In this document: in pieces, positions 43,409-52,520 of the stretch | How positions within the stretch are numbered: the stretch's first letter is position 1 | How the letters are laid out: each line of letters opens with the position of its first letter | NCBI GenBank assembly: GCA_017410265.1 | Contig: JAFQRC010000005.1 | Span: 1-64,000, forward strand | Source: Ruminococcus sp. | GTDB taxonomy: Bacteria; Bacillota; Clostridia; Oscillospirales; Acutalibacteraceae | Direction: 5' to 3' | Length of the DNA: 64,000 nucleotides | Translations under genes and position numbers: made by a program | The notes under the pieces: model-generated | What the model was told of the DNA's origin: nothing | The model's input: only the letters and a program-made list of their open reading frames with translations | Database searches by the model: none

Positions 43409-44665
43409 ATGAATACAAAGATAAAGACAATAATCGGTAGAGAGATAATTGATTCACGCGGTAATCCGACGGTTGAAGCACAGGTTGTGCTCCATAGCGG
43501 TGTGTCAGCGATTGCGTCCGTTCCGTCGGGAGCGTCAACGGGTGAGTTCGAAGCTGTCGAGCTCAGGGACAATGACAGCAGGTATTTTGGCAAAGGAGTT
43601 CAGAAGGCTGTTTCAAATATAGACACAATTATCCGACCTGAGCTTGAGGGGATATCTGTACTTTCACAGCGTAGAATTGACAGAAAAATGCTGAAGCTGG
43701 ATGGCACAGAGAATAAGAGTAACCTTGGAGCAAACGCAACGCTTGCTGTATCACTCGCCTGCGCAAAGGCTGCTGCAAAGCTTTTGAACATACCGCTCTA
43801 TCGCTATATAGGCGGAGTCGATGCCTGCACTCTGCCAGTGCCGATGATGAATATCTTAAACGGTGGAGCGCACGCGAGTAACAATGTGGATATTCAGGAG
43901 TTTATGATTATGCCTGTTGGCGCAAAATGTTTTAGCGACGGCTTACGTCAGTGCTGTGAAATCTACCACACTCTTGGCTCCATTTTAAAAAGTGAAAGTA
44001 AAGCAAGCGGAGTCGGTGATGAGGGTGGCTTTGCACCTGACCTTGATAGTGATGAACAGGCTATAGAGTATATTTTGCGAGCAATCACAAAAGCCGGTTA
44101 CAGTACTCATGATATAAAAATCGCGCTCGATGTAGCTTCTTCCGAGTGGTACAAAGACGATTACTATCATCTACCTAAACGCAACACCAGAATGAACAGT
44201 GATGATCTCATTGCATATATCGAAGACCTTTGTGTCAGATATCCGATTATTTCAGTCGAAGACCCGCTTTCTGAGCACGATTTTAAAGGCTTCGCAAAGC
44301 TTACCCAACGAATCGGCTCCCGAATTCAGCTTGTCGGTGATGATTTGTTTGTCACCAATACAGATAGACTTCGCAGAGGCATAGAGATGGGAGCGGCAAA
44401 TTCCATATTAGTAAAGGTGAATCAGATTGGCACATTAACAGAGGCGATAGAAGCAGTCCAGTGTGCCCACAGAGCAAGCTACACTGCCGTTATTTCTCAT
44501 CGTAGTGGCGAAACCGAGGATACAACCATAGCTGATTTGGCAGTAGCATTAAACGCAGGACAGATAAAAACAGGTGCTCCGTGTCGTACTGACCGCGTCG
44601 CAAAATACAACCGACTCATTAGAATTCAGGAAGAGCTAGGAGCGTCGTCGAGCTACGGTTTCTGA
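43409..44665 (+). CDS. eno: Enolase
   Basis: A 418-residue glycolytic enzyme that converts 2-phosphoglycerate to phosphoenolpyruvate. It has [19 protein letters not shown], the lid [15 protein letters not shown], the general-acid region [10 protein letters not shown], metal acids in [21 protein letters not shown] and GDDLFVTN, the catalytic lysine in [16 protein letters not shown], and [19 protein letters not shown]. The ATG at 43409 is preferred over 43403 because of spacing to CAGGAGGA. Full length and intact; a single gene closed by a terminator. Confidence 0.96.
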   Translation: MNTKIKTIIGREIIDSRGNPTVEAQVVLHSGVSAIASVPSGASTGEFEAVELRDNDSRYFGKGVQKAVSNIDTIIRPELEGISVLSQRRIDRKMLKLDGTENKSNLGANATLAVSLACAKAAAKLLNIPLYRYIGGVDACTLPVPMMNILNGGAHASNNVDIQEFMIMPVGAKCFSDGLRQCCEIYHTLGSILKSESKASGVGDEGGFAPDLDSDEQAIEYILRAITKAGYSTHDIKIALDVASSEWYKDDYYHLPKRNTRMNSDDLIAYIEDLCVRYPIISVEDPLSEHDFKGFAKLTQRIGSRIQLVGDDLFVTNTDRLRRGIEMGAANSILVKVNQIGTLTEAIEAVQCAHRASYTAVISHRSGETEDTTIADLAVALNAGQIKTGAPCRTDRVAKYNRLIRIQEELGASSSYGF

Positions 44666-44699
44666 GTTGATTAATAAGTGAATACAGATAGATAAAAAT

Positions 44700-44725
44700 A
44701 AACCGCCCATCGTGGCGGTTTATTT
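44700..44725. terminator. Terminator of eno
   Basis: AAACCGCC-CATCGT-GGCGGTTT followed by ATTTCTTT. Confidence 0.87.
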
Positions 44726-44751
44726 CTTTATCGGAATTAAATGTATATGTG

Positions 44752-44768
44752 TGTTGTGCTAAAATTAC
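44752..44768 (+). promoter_or_regulatory. Promoter element of the pullulanase pair
   Basis: TGTTGTGCTAAAATTAC contains the extended -10 TGCTAAAAT (44757-44765). The same 17 bases occur at 60581-60597 before another gene. The -35 box is weak. Confidence 0.6.
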
Positions 44769-44803
44769 ACTGTATATAAATGCGCAAACTGGAGGCAAAA
44801 ACC

Positions 44804-47740
44804 GTGAAACTAAAAAGACTATTGGCAGGTGTACTTATTATGCTTATGATACCTTGCTCTTGTGCTATCAGTGCTTTCGCTACTTCTGGAAATTCTCAGA
44901 TAGCATCACCGACGGAAGAAGAAACCGAATCTCCTACAAAGCCACCTATCACATCGGCTGATGTCGGTATGAAGAAATATGTAGAAACACTCGAAAAAAC
45001 CTACTACAAAGGCAATCTCGGTGCTACTTATTCAAAGAAAGAAACCACCTTCAAGGTATGGTCACCTTTGGCTACTTCTGTCAAAGTCCGTATTTATTCT
45101 ACGGGTACCGACGGCGAGGACGGCGCACAGATGTTGTCTGAAACCTCGATGAAGCTTGCTAAAAACTACGGAACCTGGGTTGCAACCCTGAAAGGCGATT
45201 ATAAGAATAAATACTACACATATGTAGTTACCGTTAACGGTAAAACGAGTGAAGTTGTTGACCCTTATGCAAAGGCTTGTGGCGCTAACGGAAACCGCGG
45301 AATGGTTGTTGACCTTGATTCTACTGACCCTGAAGGTTGGAAGGATGATAAGTTCAACCGTGTTGACAGTATTACAGATGCTGTTATCTGGGAAGTAAGT
45401 GTGCGTGATTTCTCAGCATCAGAAACTTCGGGTGTCAGCGAGAAAAACCGCGGAAAATTCCTTGCTTTCACCGAAGAAGGCACAGTAGTTGATTCTGTAG
45501 AAGGCTCTCTTTCAACCTGTGTTGATTATTTAAAAGAGCTCGGTGTTAATTATGTTCAGATTAACCCGTTTTACGATTTTGCTTCGATTGATGAAACTGA
45601 TACCACTAACCCTCAGTACAACTGGGGTTATGACCCGAAAAACTACAATGTTCCCGAGGGTTCTTATTCCTCAAATCCATATGACGGAAATGTCCGTATC
45701 AAAGAATGTAAGCAGATGATTCAGGCGTTCCACAAAGCGGGTATCGGCGTTATTATGGATGTTGTGTACAACCACACCTACGCTTCCTCTGACTCGTGGT
45801 TCAATCTCATCGTTCCTGACTATTACTATCGTATCGATGACAGTGGTAACTGGTCAAACGGCTCAGGCTGTGGCAACGACACTGCCTCAGAACGCATTAT
45901 GTTCAGAGAATTTATGAAAAATTCTGTGGTTTACTGGGCACAGGAATACCACATCGACGGCTTCCGCTTCGACCTTATGGGGCTTCACGATGTAGAAACT
46001 ATGAACTATATTCGAAAGAATCTTGATGCTCTTGAAAATGGCGGAAAGATTATTATGTACGGCGAAGCATGGCAGCTTGATACAAACTGCGATAGCGGCA
46101 CAGTGCTAGCTAATCAGAACAATCTGTCAAAGCTCTCAACCAGAATCGGAGCTTTTAACGATACAATCAGAGATGGATTAAAGGGTAATGTTTTTGACGC
46201 TAAAGATAAAGGCTTTATCCAGTCAGGCTCAAATAAAGCCAAAGTGAAATCAGGTATTGAGGGTATGGCAACCGCCGGCACCTGGGGCACACCTTCTCGA
46301 ATGAGCATAAACTACGCGTCCTGCCACGATAACTTATCTCTTTATGATAAGCTGGTCGAATCAGTTTATCATGATGAAGGAAAGTACAGAAAGCGCAGGG
46401 AAGACCTTGTTTCAATGAATAAGCTGTCTGCCGCTATTATTCTCACTTCGCAGGGTGTTCCGTTTATGATGGCAGGTGAGGAAATGGCTCGCTCTAAAGA
46501 CGGCGACGAAAACTCCTATAAATCCCCTGTTGAGGTAAACCAAATTGACTGGAATAATATCAACCAGTATGCAGACCTCACTGAATATTACAAAGGCTTG
46601 ATTGATATCAGAAACACCGTTGATTTGCTCAGAGATGGAACCGGCGATGTTGCTAAACAAATTAGCTATATCAGTGGTTTAGACGACGGAGTTATCGCTT
46701 ACACACTCAAAGGCAGCGGCAACACTCAGGCTTTTGCTGCGGTATTTAACGGTTCTGATGAGAAAACAACCGTGACACTTCCGAGCGGTCTTTGTCTTAC
46801 CTGGGTGGTTGTAGCGAATAACCAGCAAGCAGGTATTATGAACCTTGGTGAAATATCTGACAACAAAATCACTGTGCAGCCTCATTCCTGTGCTATTTTA
46901 GTTAATAAAAGCAGCTTTGATGCTTATTCAGATATCGATACCACAAAGCGTGTAATTGTAAAGTACTATGATACCGAAAACGACGAAGTGGTTTATGAGC
47001 AGGTGCTCAAAGGCGAGCTTGATGAAAGCTTTACTGTTTACTATCCTAATACCCTTGTATATAACTACAATGTCAGCGGTTACACAGGCTCGAAAACAGG
47101 AAGGTTTGCTAATGAGTTACAGGAAATCACTATCAACTGTACAAAATACGATGGTGACTATTCTGGCGTTACAGTTCGTTTTGTAAACGAAAACGGTGAA
47201 GATATAGCTAACTCTATTGCTATGACTAATCAGGTTGGGCAGCGATACACAACACCGAGAATTCCGGGAGTGGAAGGCTACCGTCTGGATTTAGAAAAGC
47301 TCCCTGATAACGGTGCGGGTAAGTACAGTAAGGATGATACTACCGTCACTTACTACTATAAGCCGCTTGATGAATCCGGTGAGCTTGATGAAATTGAAGC
47401 TCTGTCTACCTGTGTTGCCAATGTAATCTATATGGGCAATAGCGGAGAGATTCTCGAAACCAAAAGCTATGCCGGAGATATCGGCTCTGAAATTGCCGTT
47501 GAGTTTCTTGAATTTGACGGCTATACCTATATTTCAGATTCTGCTAATAACGCAGTTTTTGATACTATAGAAACTAACATAATCGTAAATTACAGCAAGG
47601 AGTCAAATCTGGTTATGATTTTACTTATCACAGGTGGCTGTGTTTTACTGCTGATTGTAGTAGCAGCGATTATTGTTTCAAAAAAGCGTAAATTTGGCGT
47701 CGGCGGAGATAATGAAGCTGACGACCTGTTTATAGAATAA
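44804..47740 (+). CDS. Secreted type I pullulanase, membrane-anchored
   Basis: A 978-residue GH13 enzyme that cuts alpha-1,6 bonds in pullulan and branched starch. The GTG at 44804 is chosen because CTGGAGG is 8 bases upstream; it opens a signal peptide (LKRLLAGVLIMLMIPCSCAI). Residues about 60-150 are a CBM48-like domain (YSKKETTFKVWSPLATSVKV). The catalytic barrel has the type I marker YNWGYDPKNYNVPEGSY, DVVYNHTYAS, the nucleophile in GFRFDLMGLHDVE, the acid in YGEAW and CHDN. C-terminal MucBP-like repeats (GVTVRFVNENGEDI) and a final membrane helix (VMILLITGGCVLLLIVVAAI) with a basic tail show it is held at the cell surface. It lies 18 bases before a second pullulanase. Confidence 0.93.
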   Translation: MKLKRLLAGVLIMLMIPCSCAISAFATSGNSQIASPTEEETESPTKPPITSADVGMKKYVETLEKTYYKGNLGATYSKKETTFKVWSPLATSVKVRIYSTGTDGEDGAQMLSETSMKLAKNYGTWVATLKGDYKNKYYTYVVTVNGKTSEVVDPYAKACGANGNRGMVVDLDSTDPEGWKDDKFNRVDSITDAVIWEVSVRDFSASETSGVSEKNRGKFLAFTEEGTVVDSVEGSLSTCVDYLKELGVNYVQINPFYDFASIDETDTTNPQYNWGYDPKNYNVPEGSYSSNPYDGNVRIKECKQMIQAFHKAGIGVIMDVVYNHTYASSDSWFNLIVPDYYYRIDDSGNWSNGSGCGNDTASERIMFREFMKNSVVYWAQEYHIDGFRFDLMGLHDVETMNYIRKNLDALENGGKIIMYGEAWQLDTNCDSGTVLANQNNLSKLSTRIGAFNDTIRDGLKGNVFDAKDKGFIQSGSNKAKVKSGIEGMATAGTWGTPSRMSINYASCHDNLSLYDKLVESVYHDEGKYRKRREDLVSMNKLSAAIILTSQGVPFMMAGEEMARSKDGDENSYKSPVEVNQIDWNNINQYADLTEYYKGLIDIRNTVDLLRDGTGDVAKQISYISGLDDGVIAYTLKGSGNTQAFAAVFNGSDEKTTVTLPSGLCLTWVVVANNQQAGIMNLGEISDNKITVQPHSCAILVNKSSFDAYSDIDTTKRVIVKYYDTENDEVVYEQVLKGELDESFTVYYPNTLVYNYNVSGYTGSKTGRFANELQEITINCTKYDGDYSGVTVRFVNENGEDIANSIAMTNQVGQRYTTPRIPGVEGYRLDLEKLPDNGAGKYSKDDTTVTYYYKPLDESGELDEIEALSTCVANVIYMGNSGEILETKSYAGDIGSEIAVEFLEFDGYTYISDSANNAVFDTIETNIIVNYSKESNLVMILLITGGCVLLLIVVAAIIVSKKRKFGVGGDNEADDLFIE

Positions 47741-47758
47741 AACTTATGAGGTGAAAAA

Positions 47759-50700
47759 ATGAAAAAGTTCAGAAGAATTTTATCCATTGTTATGGCTTTA
47801 CTGATGTTAGTAAGCGTAACAACAGTTGGCGCTTTTGCTGAAGAAGCTGAGGAAGAGCCTGCTAACCCTAATCCTTACTCAGCAGCAGCGATGGCACTTG
47901 ATGATGAGTATGCATACGACGGCACTCTCGGTGCTACTTATACTAAGGAGTATACTACATTTGAAGTATGGGCTCCTACAGCAACCGCGGTATCAGTTAA
48001 CCTTTATGCAACCGGCTCTGATGAAGAAGAAGGTGCTGAAGATTTAGGTACCTATGAAATGAAAAAGTATAACGATATCAACGGTGATTTTACAGGTGTG
48101 TGGAATGTTGCTGTTAAAGGTGATTACCTGAACAAATATTACACTTACACTATTACTTCACCATCATCAATCATTGGTGGCGAAGAGACAACCAGAGAAT
48201 CGCAGGACGTTTACTCATTCGCTACAGGTGTTAACTCTGACCGTTCGATGGTTGTAGATCTTGACTCTACTGATCCTGAAAACTGGGAAAACGACAAGCA
48301 TGTTTTTGTTGAAGAGCAGTCCGATGCAGTTGTTTGGGAGCTTCAGATTAAGGACTTCTCATACAATCCAAACTCAGGCGTAAGCGAAGCAAACCGCGGT
48401 AAGTATCTTGCTTTCACAGAAACCGGAACTACCTTAAACGGCGAGGGTGAAATCGCAACTTGTATTGATTATCTCAAAGAGCTTGGTGTTACTCATGTTC
48501 AGATTAACCCATTCTATGATTTCGGCTCTATTGATGAAACAGGTGACGACACTCAGTTTAACTGGGGTTATGACCCTATGAACTATGGTGTTCCTGAGGG
48601 TTCATTCTCATCTAACCCATATGATGGTAATGTCAGAATCAAAGAGTGCAAGCAGATGATTCAGGCTTTACATAATGCAGGCATCGGTGTAATTATGGAC
48701 GTTGTTTATAATCACACATATAAAACAGACTCTTGCTTTAACCGCATAGTTCCTGAGTATTACTACAGAATGAATCCTGATGGTACATATTCAAACCAGT
48801 CTGGTTGTAGCAACGATACTGCTTCTGAGCGTTATATGTATCGTAGATTTATGATGGATATGATTCAGTACTGGGTAGACGAGTACCACATTGACGGTTA
48901 TCGTTTTGACCTTATGGGTATCCACGATGTAGAAACAATGAATCTTATCCGTGAGATGCTTGACGAAACAGATGAGCGTATAGTAATGTACGGTGAAGGC
49001 TGGTCAGGTAATACAAGATTCGACCCTGTTTCCTGTACTGATACACCTGTTAAGGCTTGTACACAGGGTAACGCTTCACTTGTATCAGATCGTATCGGTT
49101 TCTTTAACGACCAGATGCGTGATGCATTAAAGGGCGGTGTGTTTGACGGCCCGACAGCACCTGGTTTCCTTTCAGGTACTATGACATTAGCTCCTGGTGT
49201 ATCATACGGTATCCGTGCTAATACATTCGGTAAGGGTTGTAACTGGGAGGCTTTGAACCCTCAGCAATGTGTATCTTACGCTTCCTGCCACGATAACAAC
49301 ACACTTTACGATAAGCTTGTCAGCATCAACCACGGTGCATCGGCTGATTTCAGAGCTCGTTATGATGATGCTATTGAGCAGAACAAGCTCTCTGCTGCTA
49401 TCACACTTTCTTCACAGGGTATCAACCTCTTCTTAGCAGGTGAAGAAATGGCTCGTTCAAAGGACGGCGACGAGAACTCGTACCGCAGTGCTGCTACTCT
49501 CAATATGATTGACTGGAGTCAGCTCGTAACTAACGCTGACCTTGTATCCTACTATAAGGGTATGATGGAAATCAGAAGAACTTTCTCTCCGTTCACAGCA
49601 GCACAGAACGATACTGATGATGATACATATAAGTACAACTTCATCACATCAATGGCTAAAGCTTCAAAAACTATCGCTTATACTGTAGATAATGCAGCTG
49701 AAGGCGAGTGGGGGAAGGTAGCTGTTATCTTCAATGGCTCAAATAAAGATGATATTTCAGTAGAACTCAAAAAGACTGTTGATAAGTCACTCACGGATGA
49801 TATGGAGTGGGTAATTATCGCAAATGACAAGTCCGCAGGCATCAAGAAGCTCTCGGAGGTACAGGGTCTTACATTTACTGTTCCTGCTTCTTCAGCTATC
49901 ATTGCTGTAGAAAAGTCAACTTATGAAGCTTGTGCGATTGAGTCAGAATACTCAACAATTACAATAAATTCTGTTGATACCTCAACAGGTAAGGTTTTGA
50001 AGACTAACTCAATCATCGGTAAGGCTGGCGAAAAGTACAGCGTGGCTCCTGATTCTTCAATTTCACTCAAATATGAACTTGAGAGTGTTGATGGCGAGGA
50101 AAAAGGCACATTTACAGAAGAAGATGAAGTGATAACATATAATTACGGTCTCTATGTTCCAACAACATTCCTTAGTGAAAACGGCGATGTTAATGATGAC
50201 GGTGAAGTAAGCGTAATGGATGCAACTGCTATCCAGATGCATATCGCAAAAATCACTACTCTTGATGAAGAACACCTCAGTCGCGGTAACTATGACTATA
50301 GTGAAGTAACTGATGTTCACGACGCAACATTATTACAGAGATACATAGCTAAACTCAATGTTTCTGTATGTACATTAACTGTTAATTATCTTGCTGATAC
50401 AGGCAATACTATTTCAAGCCCTGTAACCAGAGAAGTACGTCTTGGTTATGAATATACAACAGAGCCTAAGGAAAATGTGTTCTATGTATCAGATGGTACA
50501 CCTGAGAATGCGAGTGGTATCGTTACAGGTGATACAGTAGTAACATATCATTACTCCTATAATGCTGATATGATAACAGCTCACATCAAGCACAACGGCG
50601 AACTCACATGGACACCGTTCTTGTGGGCATGGGCTGATAACGCTGAAGCTACAAAGTCAGTTAACTGCTTTGACGCTTGGCCGGGCGTTGAGGTGAAGGA

Positions 50701-50917
50701 AGTTGACGAAAACGGTTGGTTCACAATTGAATTCGGTGTACCTGTAGACTATATCTACAGCCTCATAGTTAACAATGGCGGTTCTGTACAGACAGAAGAC
50801 TATACAGATCTCACAGCTTCTGAAATCTGGATCGTTATCGACGATGAAAGAGCAGTTGCAACAGGCGATTGGGTTGCAATTTACGACGATGCAGAACTCA
50901 CAAATCAGATAGCATAA
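47759..50917 (+). CDS. Secreted type I pullulanase with internal dockerin and C-terminal starch-binding-like module
   Basis: A 1052-residue paralogue of the preceding enzyme with a signal peptide (MKKFRRILSIVMALLMLVSV). CBM48-like domain at about 45-150; GH13 core with FNWGYDPMNYGVPEGSF, DVVYNHTYKTD, nucleophile GYRFDLMGIHDVE, acid in YGEGWSG and CHDNNTLYDKL. Residues about 808-867 are a dockerin (GDVNDDGEVSVMDATAIQMH; DVHDATLLQRYIAKL) whose second loop is unusual (YDYSEVTDVHD). A MucBP-like segment and a CBM26-like module (about 937-1050, TPFLWAWADN, FDAWPGVEV) follow. The dockerin is therefore internal. It is expected on a cohesin scaffold (amylosome-like). The start follows GAGGTG, coupled to the upstream gene. 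Confidence 0.93.
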   Translation: MKKFRRILSIVMALLMLVSVTTVGAFAEEAEEEPANPNPYSAAAMALDDEYAYDGTLGATYTKEYTTFEVWAPTATAVSVNLYATGSDEEEGAEDLGTYEMKKYNDINGDFTGVWNVAVKGDYLNKYYTYTITSPSSIIGGEETTRESQDVYSFATGVNSDRSMVVDLDSTDPENWENDKHVFVEEQSDAVVWELQIKDFSYNPNSGVSEANRGKYLAFTETGTTLNGEGEIATCIDYLKELGVTHVQINPFYDFGSIDETGDDTQFNWGYDPMNYGVPEGSFSSNPYDGNVRIKECKQMIQALHNAGIGVIMDVVYNHTYKTDSCFNRIVPEYYYRMNPDGTYSNQSGCSNDTASERYMYRRFMMDMIQYWVDEYHIDGYRFDLMGIHDVETMNLIREMLDETDERIVMYGEGWSGNTRFDPVSCTDTPVKACTQGNASLVSDRIGFFNDQMRDALKGGVFDGPTAPGFLSGTMTLAPGVSYGIRANTFGKGCNWEALNPQQCVSYASCHDNNTLYDKLVSINHGASADFRARYDDAIEQNKLSAAITLSSQGINLFLAGEEMARSKDGDENSYRSAATLNMIDWSQLVTNADLVSYYKGMMEIRRTFSPFTAAQNDTDDDTYKYNFITSMAKASKTIAYTVDNAAEGEWGKVAVIFNGSNKDDISVELKKTVDKSLTDDMEWVIIANDKSAGIKKLSEVQGLTFTVPASSAIIAVEKSTYEACAIESEYSTITINSVDTSTGKVLKTNSIIGKAGEKYSVAPDSSISLKYELESVDGEEKGTFTEEDEVITYNYGLYVPTTFLSENGDVNDDGEVSVMDATAIQMHIAKITTLDEEHLSRGNYDYSEVTDVHDATLLQRYIAKLNVSVCTLTVNYLADTGNTISSPVTREVRLGYEYTTEPKENVFYVSDGTPENASGIVTGDTVVTYHYSYNADMITAHIKHNGELTWTPFLWAWADNAEATKSVNCFDAWPGVEVKEVDENGWFTIEFGVPVDYIYSLIVNNGGSVQTEDYTDLTASEIWIVIDDERAVATGDWVAIYDDAELTNQIA

Positions 50918-50937
50918 ATAATGTGAATTTATAAAAA

Positions 50938-50973
50938 TAACCCCTGCAGTTTAATTAACTGCAGGGGTTATTA
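50938..50973. terminator. Bidirectional terminator between pullulanase and folT-like genes
   Basis: AACCCCTGCAGTT-TAATT-AACTGCAGGGGTT between two convergent genes, with A-rich and T-rich flanks. Confidence 0.9.
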
Positions 50974-50974
50974 T

Positions 50975-51532
50975 TTATCTTATTCTCTTTAGAATTGGTA
51001 CTTTATCTACCGCTTTCAATATCAGAAAGCTCATTGTTATCTCAACTACTGAAAATGGAATGAGTATAATTGATCTGTAAAATAAGAGCTCTGTGTATGG
51101 TATATTCATCATAAAATGAAGCACAAGTGTGTTGAGCGGTAGCCTGCAAAGAGCCAGACACAGCACAAAGGCAAGAATAATGCGTTTTAGCTGAGCGTTT
51201 TCAAAAAGTACAGCACCTAAAATGACACCTTCAAAAATATAGCACAGTGTGATTCCGGGCATAATAGAAAACGCAGTCGGATTACTCAGAATTATAGAGA
51301 GTATATCACCTGCGCCTGACACAAGAGCCGCACATACCGGACCGTACAGGTAAGCCACAATTACAATAGGCAAAAAAGAAAATCCGATTTTTACAAAAGG
51401 CATGAAAGACAGCGTGAAATTACTGAACATTCCGAGCACTATTCTTAGTGCCAGCATCATTGAACAAACACATAGTGGCGCAATTTTAGATAAATAATGC
51501 GATGATTTTCTGAACATTTCTGAAAAAGACAT
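50975..51532 (-). CDS. folT: ECF transporter S component, folate type (FolT-like)
   Basis: A 185-residue membrane protein with about five or six helices, the substrate-binding subunit of an energy-coupling-factor transporter; it needs the shared EcfA/EcfA'/EcfT module, not present here. Sequence such as ALRIVLGMFSNFTLSFMPFV and VKIGFSFLPIVIVAYLYGPV fits the FolT family. The THF riboswitch directly upstream supports folate as substrate. The ATG at 51532 is five bases after a GGGAGG site that is buried in a hairpin. Confidence 0.88.
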   Translation of the reverse strand: MSFSEMFRKSSHYLSKIAPLCVCSMMLALRIVLGMFSNFTLSFMPFVKIGFSFLPIVIVAYLYGPVCAALVSGAGDILSIILSNPTAFSIMPGITLCYIFEGVILGAVLFENAQLKRIILAFVLCLALCRLPLNTLVLHFMMNIPYTELLFYRSIILIPFSVVEITMSFLILKAVDKVPILKRIR

Positions 51533-51534
51533 AA

Positions 51535-51567
51535 AAACCTCCCTATCTCGTTATCACATAGGGAGGT
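51535..51567 (-). promoter_or_regulatory. Hairpin covering the folT ribosome site (riboswitch output)
   Basis: On the minus strand ACCTCCCTAT ... ATAGGGAGGT pairs the Shine-Dalgarno GGGAGG, six bases before the ATG, and is followed by five T residues. This suggests control of translation, with termination also possible. Confidence 0.75.
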
Positions 51568-51569
51568 AG

Positions 51570-51668
51570 TATCCGAATGCAACAGCGGGATGCAAAGATA
51601 GCACCGCAGGTTTCCCTTTCGTTTCCACAGCAACTCCCCGTCTGTGAAACACTTGACGCGCTACCTTT
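51570..51668 (-). promoter_or_regulatory. Tetrahydrofolate (THF) riboswitch
   Basis: The minus strand has the ordered THF-aptamer blocks: GGTAGCGCGTCAAGTG, GGGGAGTTGC, GAAACGAAAGGG, CTGCGGTG and GCATCCCGCTGTTGCATTC. They match my memory of the class in sequence and order. It stands before a FolT-like gene, the expected target. Ends are approximate. Confidence 0.88.
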
Positions 51669-51710
51669 TACTCTGTATTTTCTCTAGTATATATATTAAT
51701 TATTCTTCTG

Positions 51711-52313
51711 TCAACCTTTAGGATGAATGATTCTCGAGAGCGGTTTGTAAATCAGCGTAGTGATTATTGAAACCAGCACACCTTTTATCAGGTTAAACGG
51801 AGCGACGCAAAAGATACAGAAAGTCAGAGTATCCTTAATCAGCGGTACAATATCTTTTCCCATCTGTATTATCTGCTCTAGCGGCATGAAATTCGAGTAA
51901 ATCGGAATCATTACATACGCGTTGATAAAAACACTCAGTACAGCCATAACTACTGTCGCGACAACCATCGCAAGGATTGCATTTTTCTTTGTCTTTCTGT
52001 GTTTATAAATAAGTGACGCAGGCAAAACATAAGCACAGCCTATAACAAAGTTTGCTATTTCACCGACGCCACCCGTCGTAGAGCCATTAATTATGAAGTT
52101 TAGCAGTATTTTTATCGCTTCAATTACAACACCAGCTACAGGGCCCAGAGAAAACGCTCCGATTAACACAGGTACCTCGGAAAAATCGATTTCATAAAAC
52201 GGCGGAGCGATGAAAGGAAGAGGTATCTCAAATAGCATCAGCACTGTCGCTAAGCTACCGAGCATCGCTGTTACCACGAGCTTTCGTGTTTTAGTCATTT
52301 TTGAGTTTGTCAT
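51711..52313 (-). CDS. ribU: ECF transporter S component, riboflavin type (RibU)
   Basis: A 200-residue membrane protein, the substrate-binding subunit of an ECF transporter for riboflavin. It has the S-component N-terminus TRKLVVTAMLGSLATVLMLF and a RibU-like segment FYEIDFSEVPVLIGAFSLGP, then about six helices. An FMN riboswitch with a terminator lies immediately upstream, which fixes the substrate with good confidence. The ATG at 52313 follows AAGGAGATTTT. The ECF ATPase module is not in the window. Confidence 0.94.
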   Translation of the reverse strand: MTNSKMTKTRKLVVTAMLGSLATVLMLFEIPLPFIAPPFYEIDFSEVPVLIGAFSLGPVAGVVIEAIKILLNFIINGSTTGGVGEIANFVIGCAYVLPASLIYKHRKTKKNAILAMVVATVVMAVLSVFINAYVMIPIYSNFMPLEQIIQMGKDIVPLIKDTLTFCIFCVAPFNLIKGVLVSIITTLIYKPLSRIIHPKG

Positions 52314-52329
52314 AAAATCTCCTTAACAA

Positions 52330-52358
52330 AAAATCCCCGATGAAAAACATCGGGGATA
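52330..52358 (-). terminator. Terminator of the FMN riboswitch
   Basis: On the minus strand ATCCCCGATG/CATCGGGGAT with TTTTT after it, between the FMN aptamer and the ribU ribosome site. This indicates control by premature termination. Confidence 0.9.
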
Positions 52359-52377
52359 TAATTATAGCATAATCGCT

Positions 52378-52484
52378 TATCTTCTTTCATCCGGACTATA
52401 CCGTCGGTTTCGGAATTTCACCGAATCAGCTTGCGCTCGTGGACTTTGACCACCGGTGGGGAATCGCACCCCGCCCCGAAGATG
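52378..52484 (-). promoter_or_regulatory. FMN riboswitch (RFN element)
   Basis: On the minus strand all RFN blocks are present: ATCTTCGGGGCGGGGTG, ATTCCCCACCGG, AGTCCACGAGCG, GCTGATTCGGTGAAATTCCG, CCGACGGTATAGTCCGGATG and AAAGAAGATA. A terminator follows, then ribU. Confidence 0.97.
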
Positions 52485-52520
52485 TTACTATTATATATTT
52501 GTTTATAGAAAGTGTCAATA

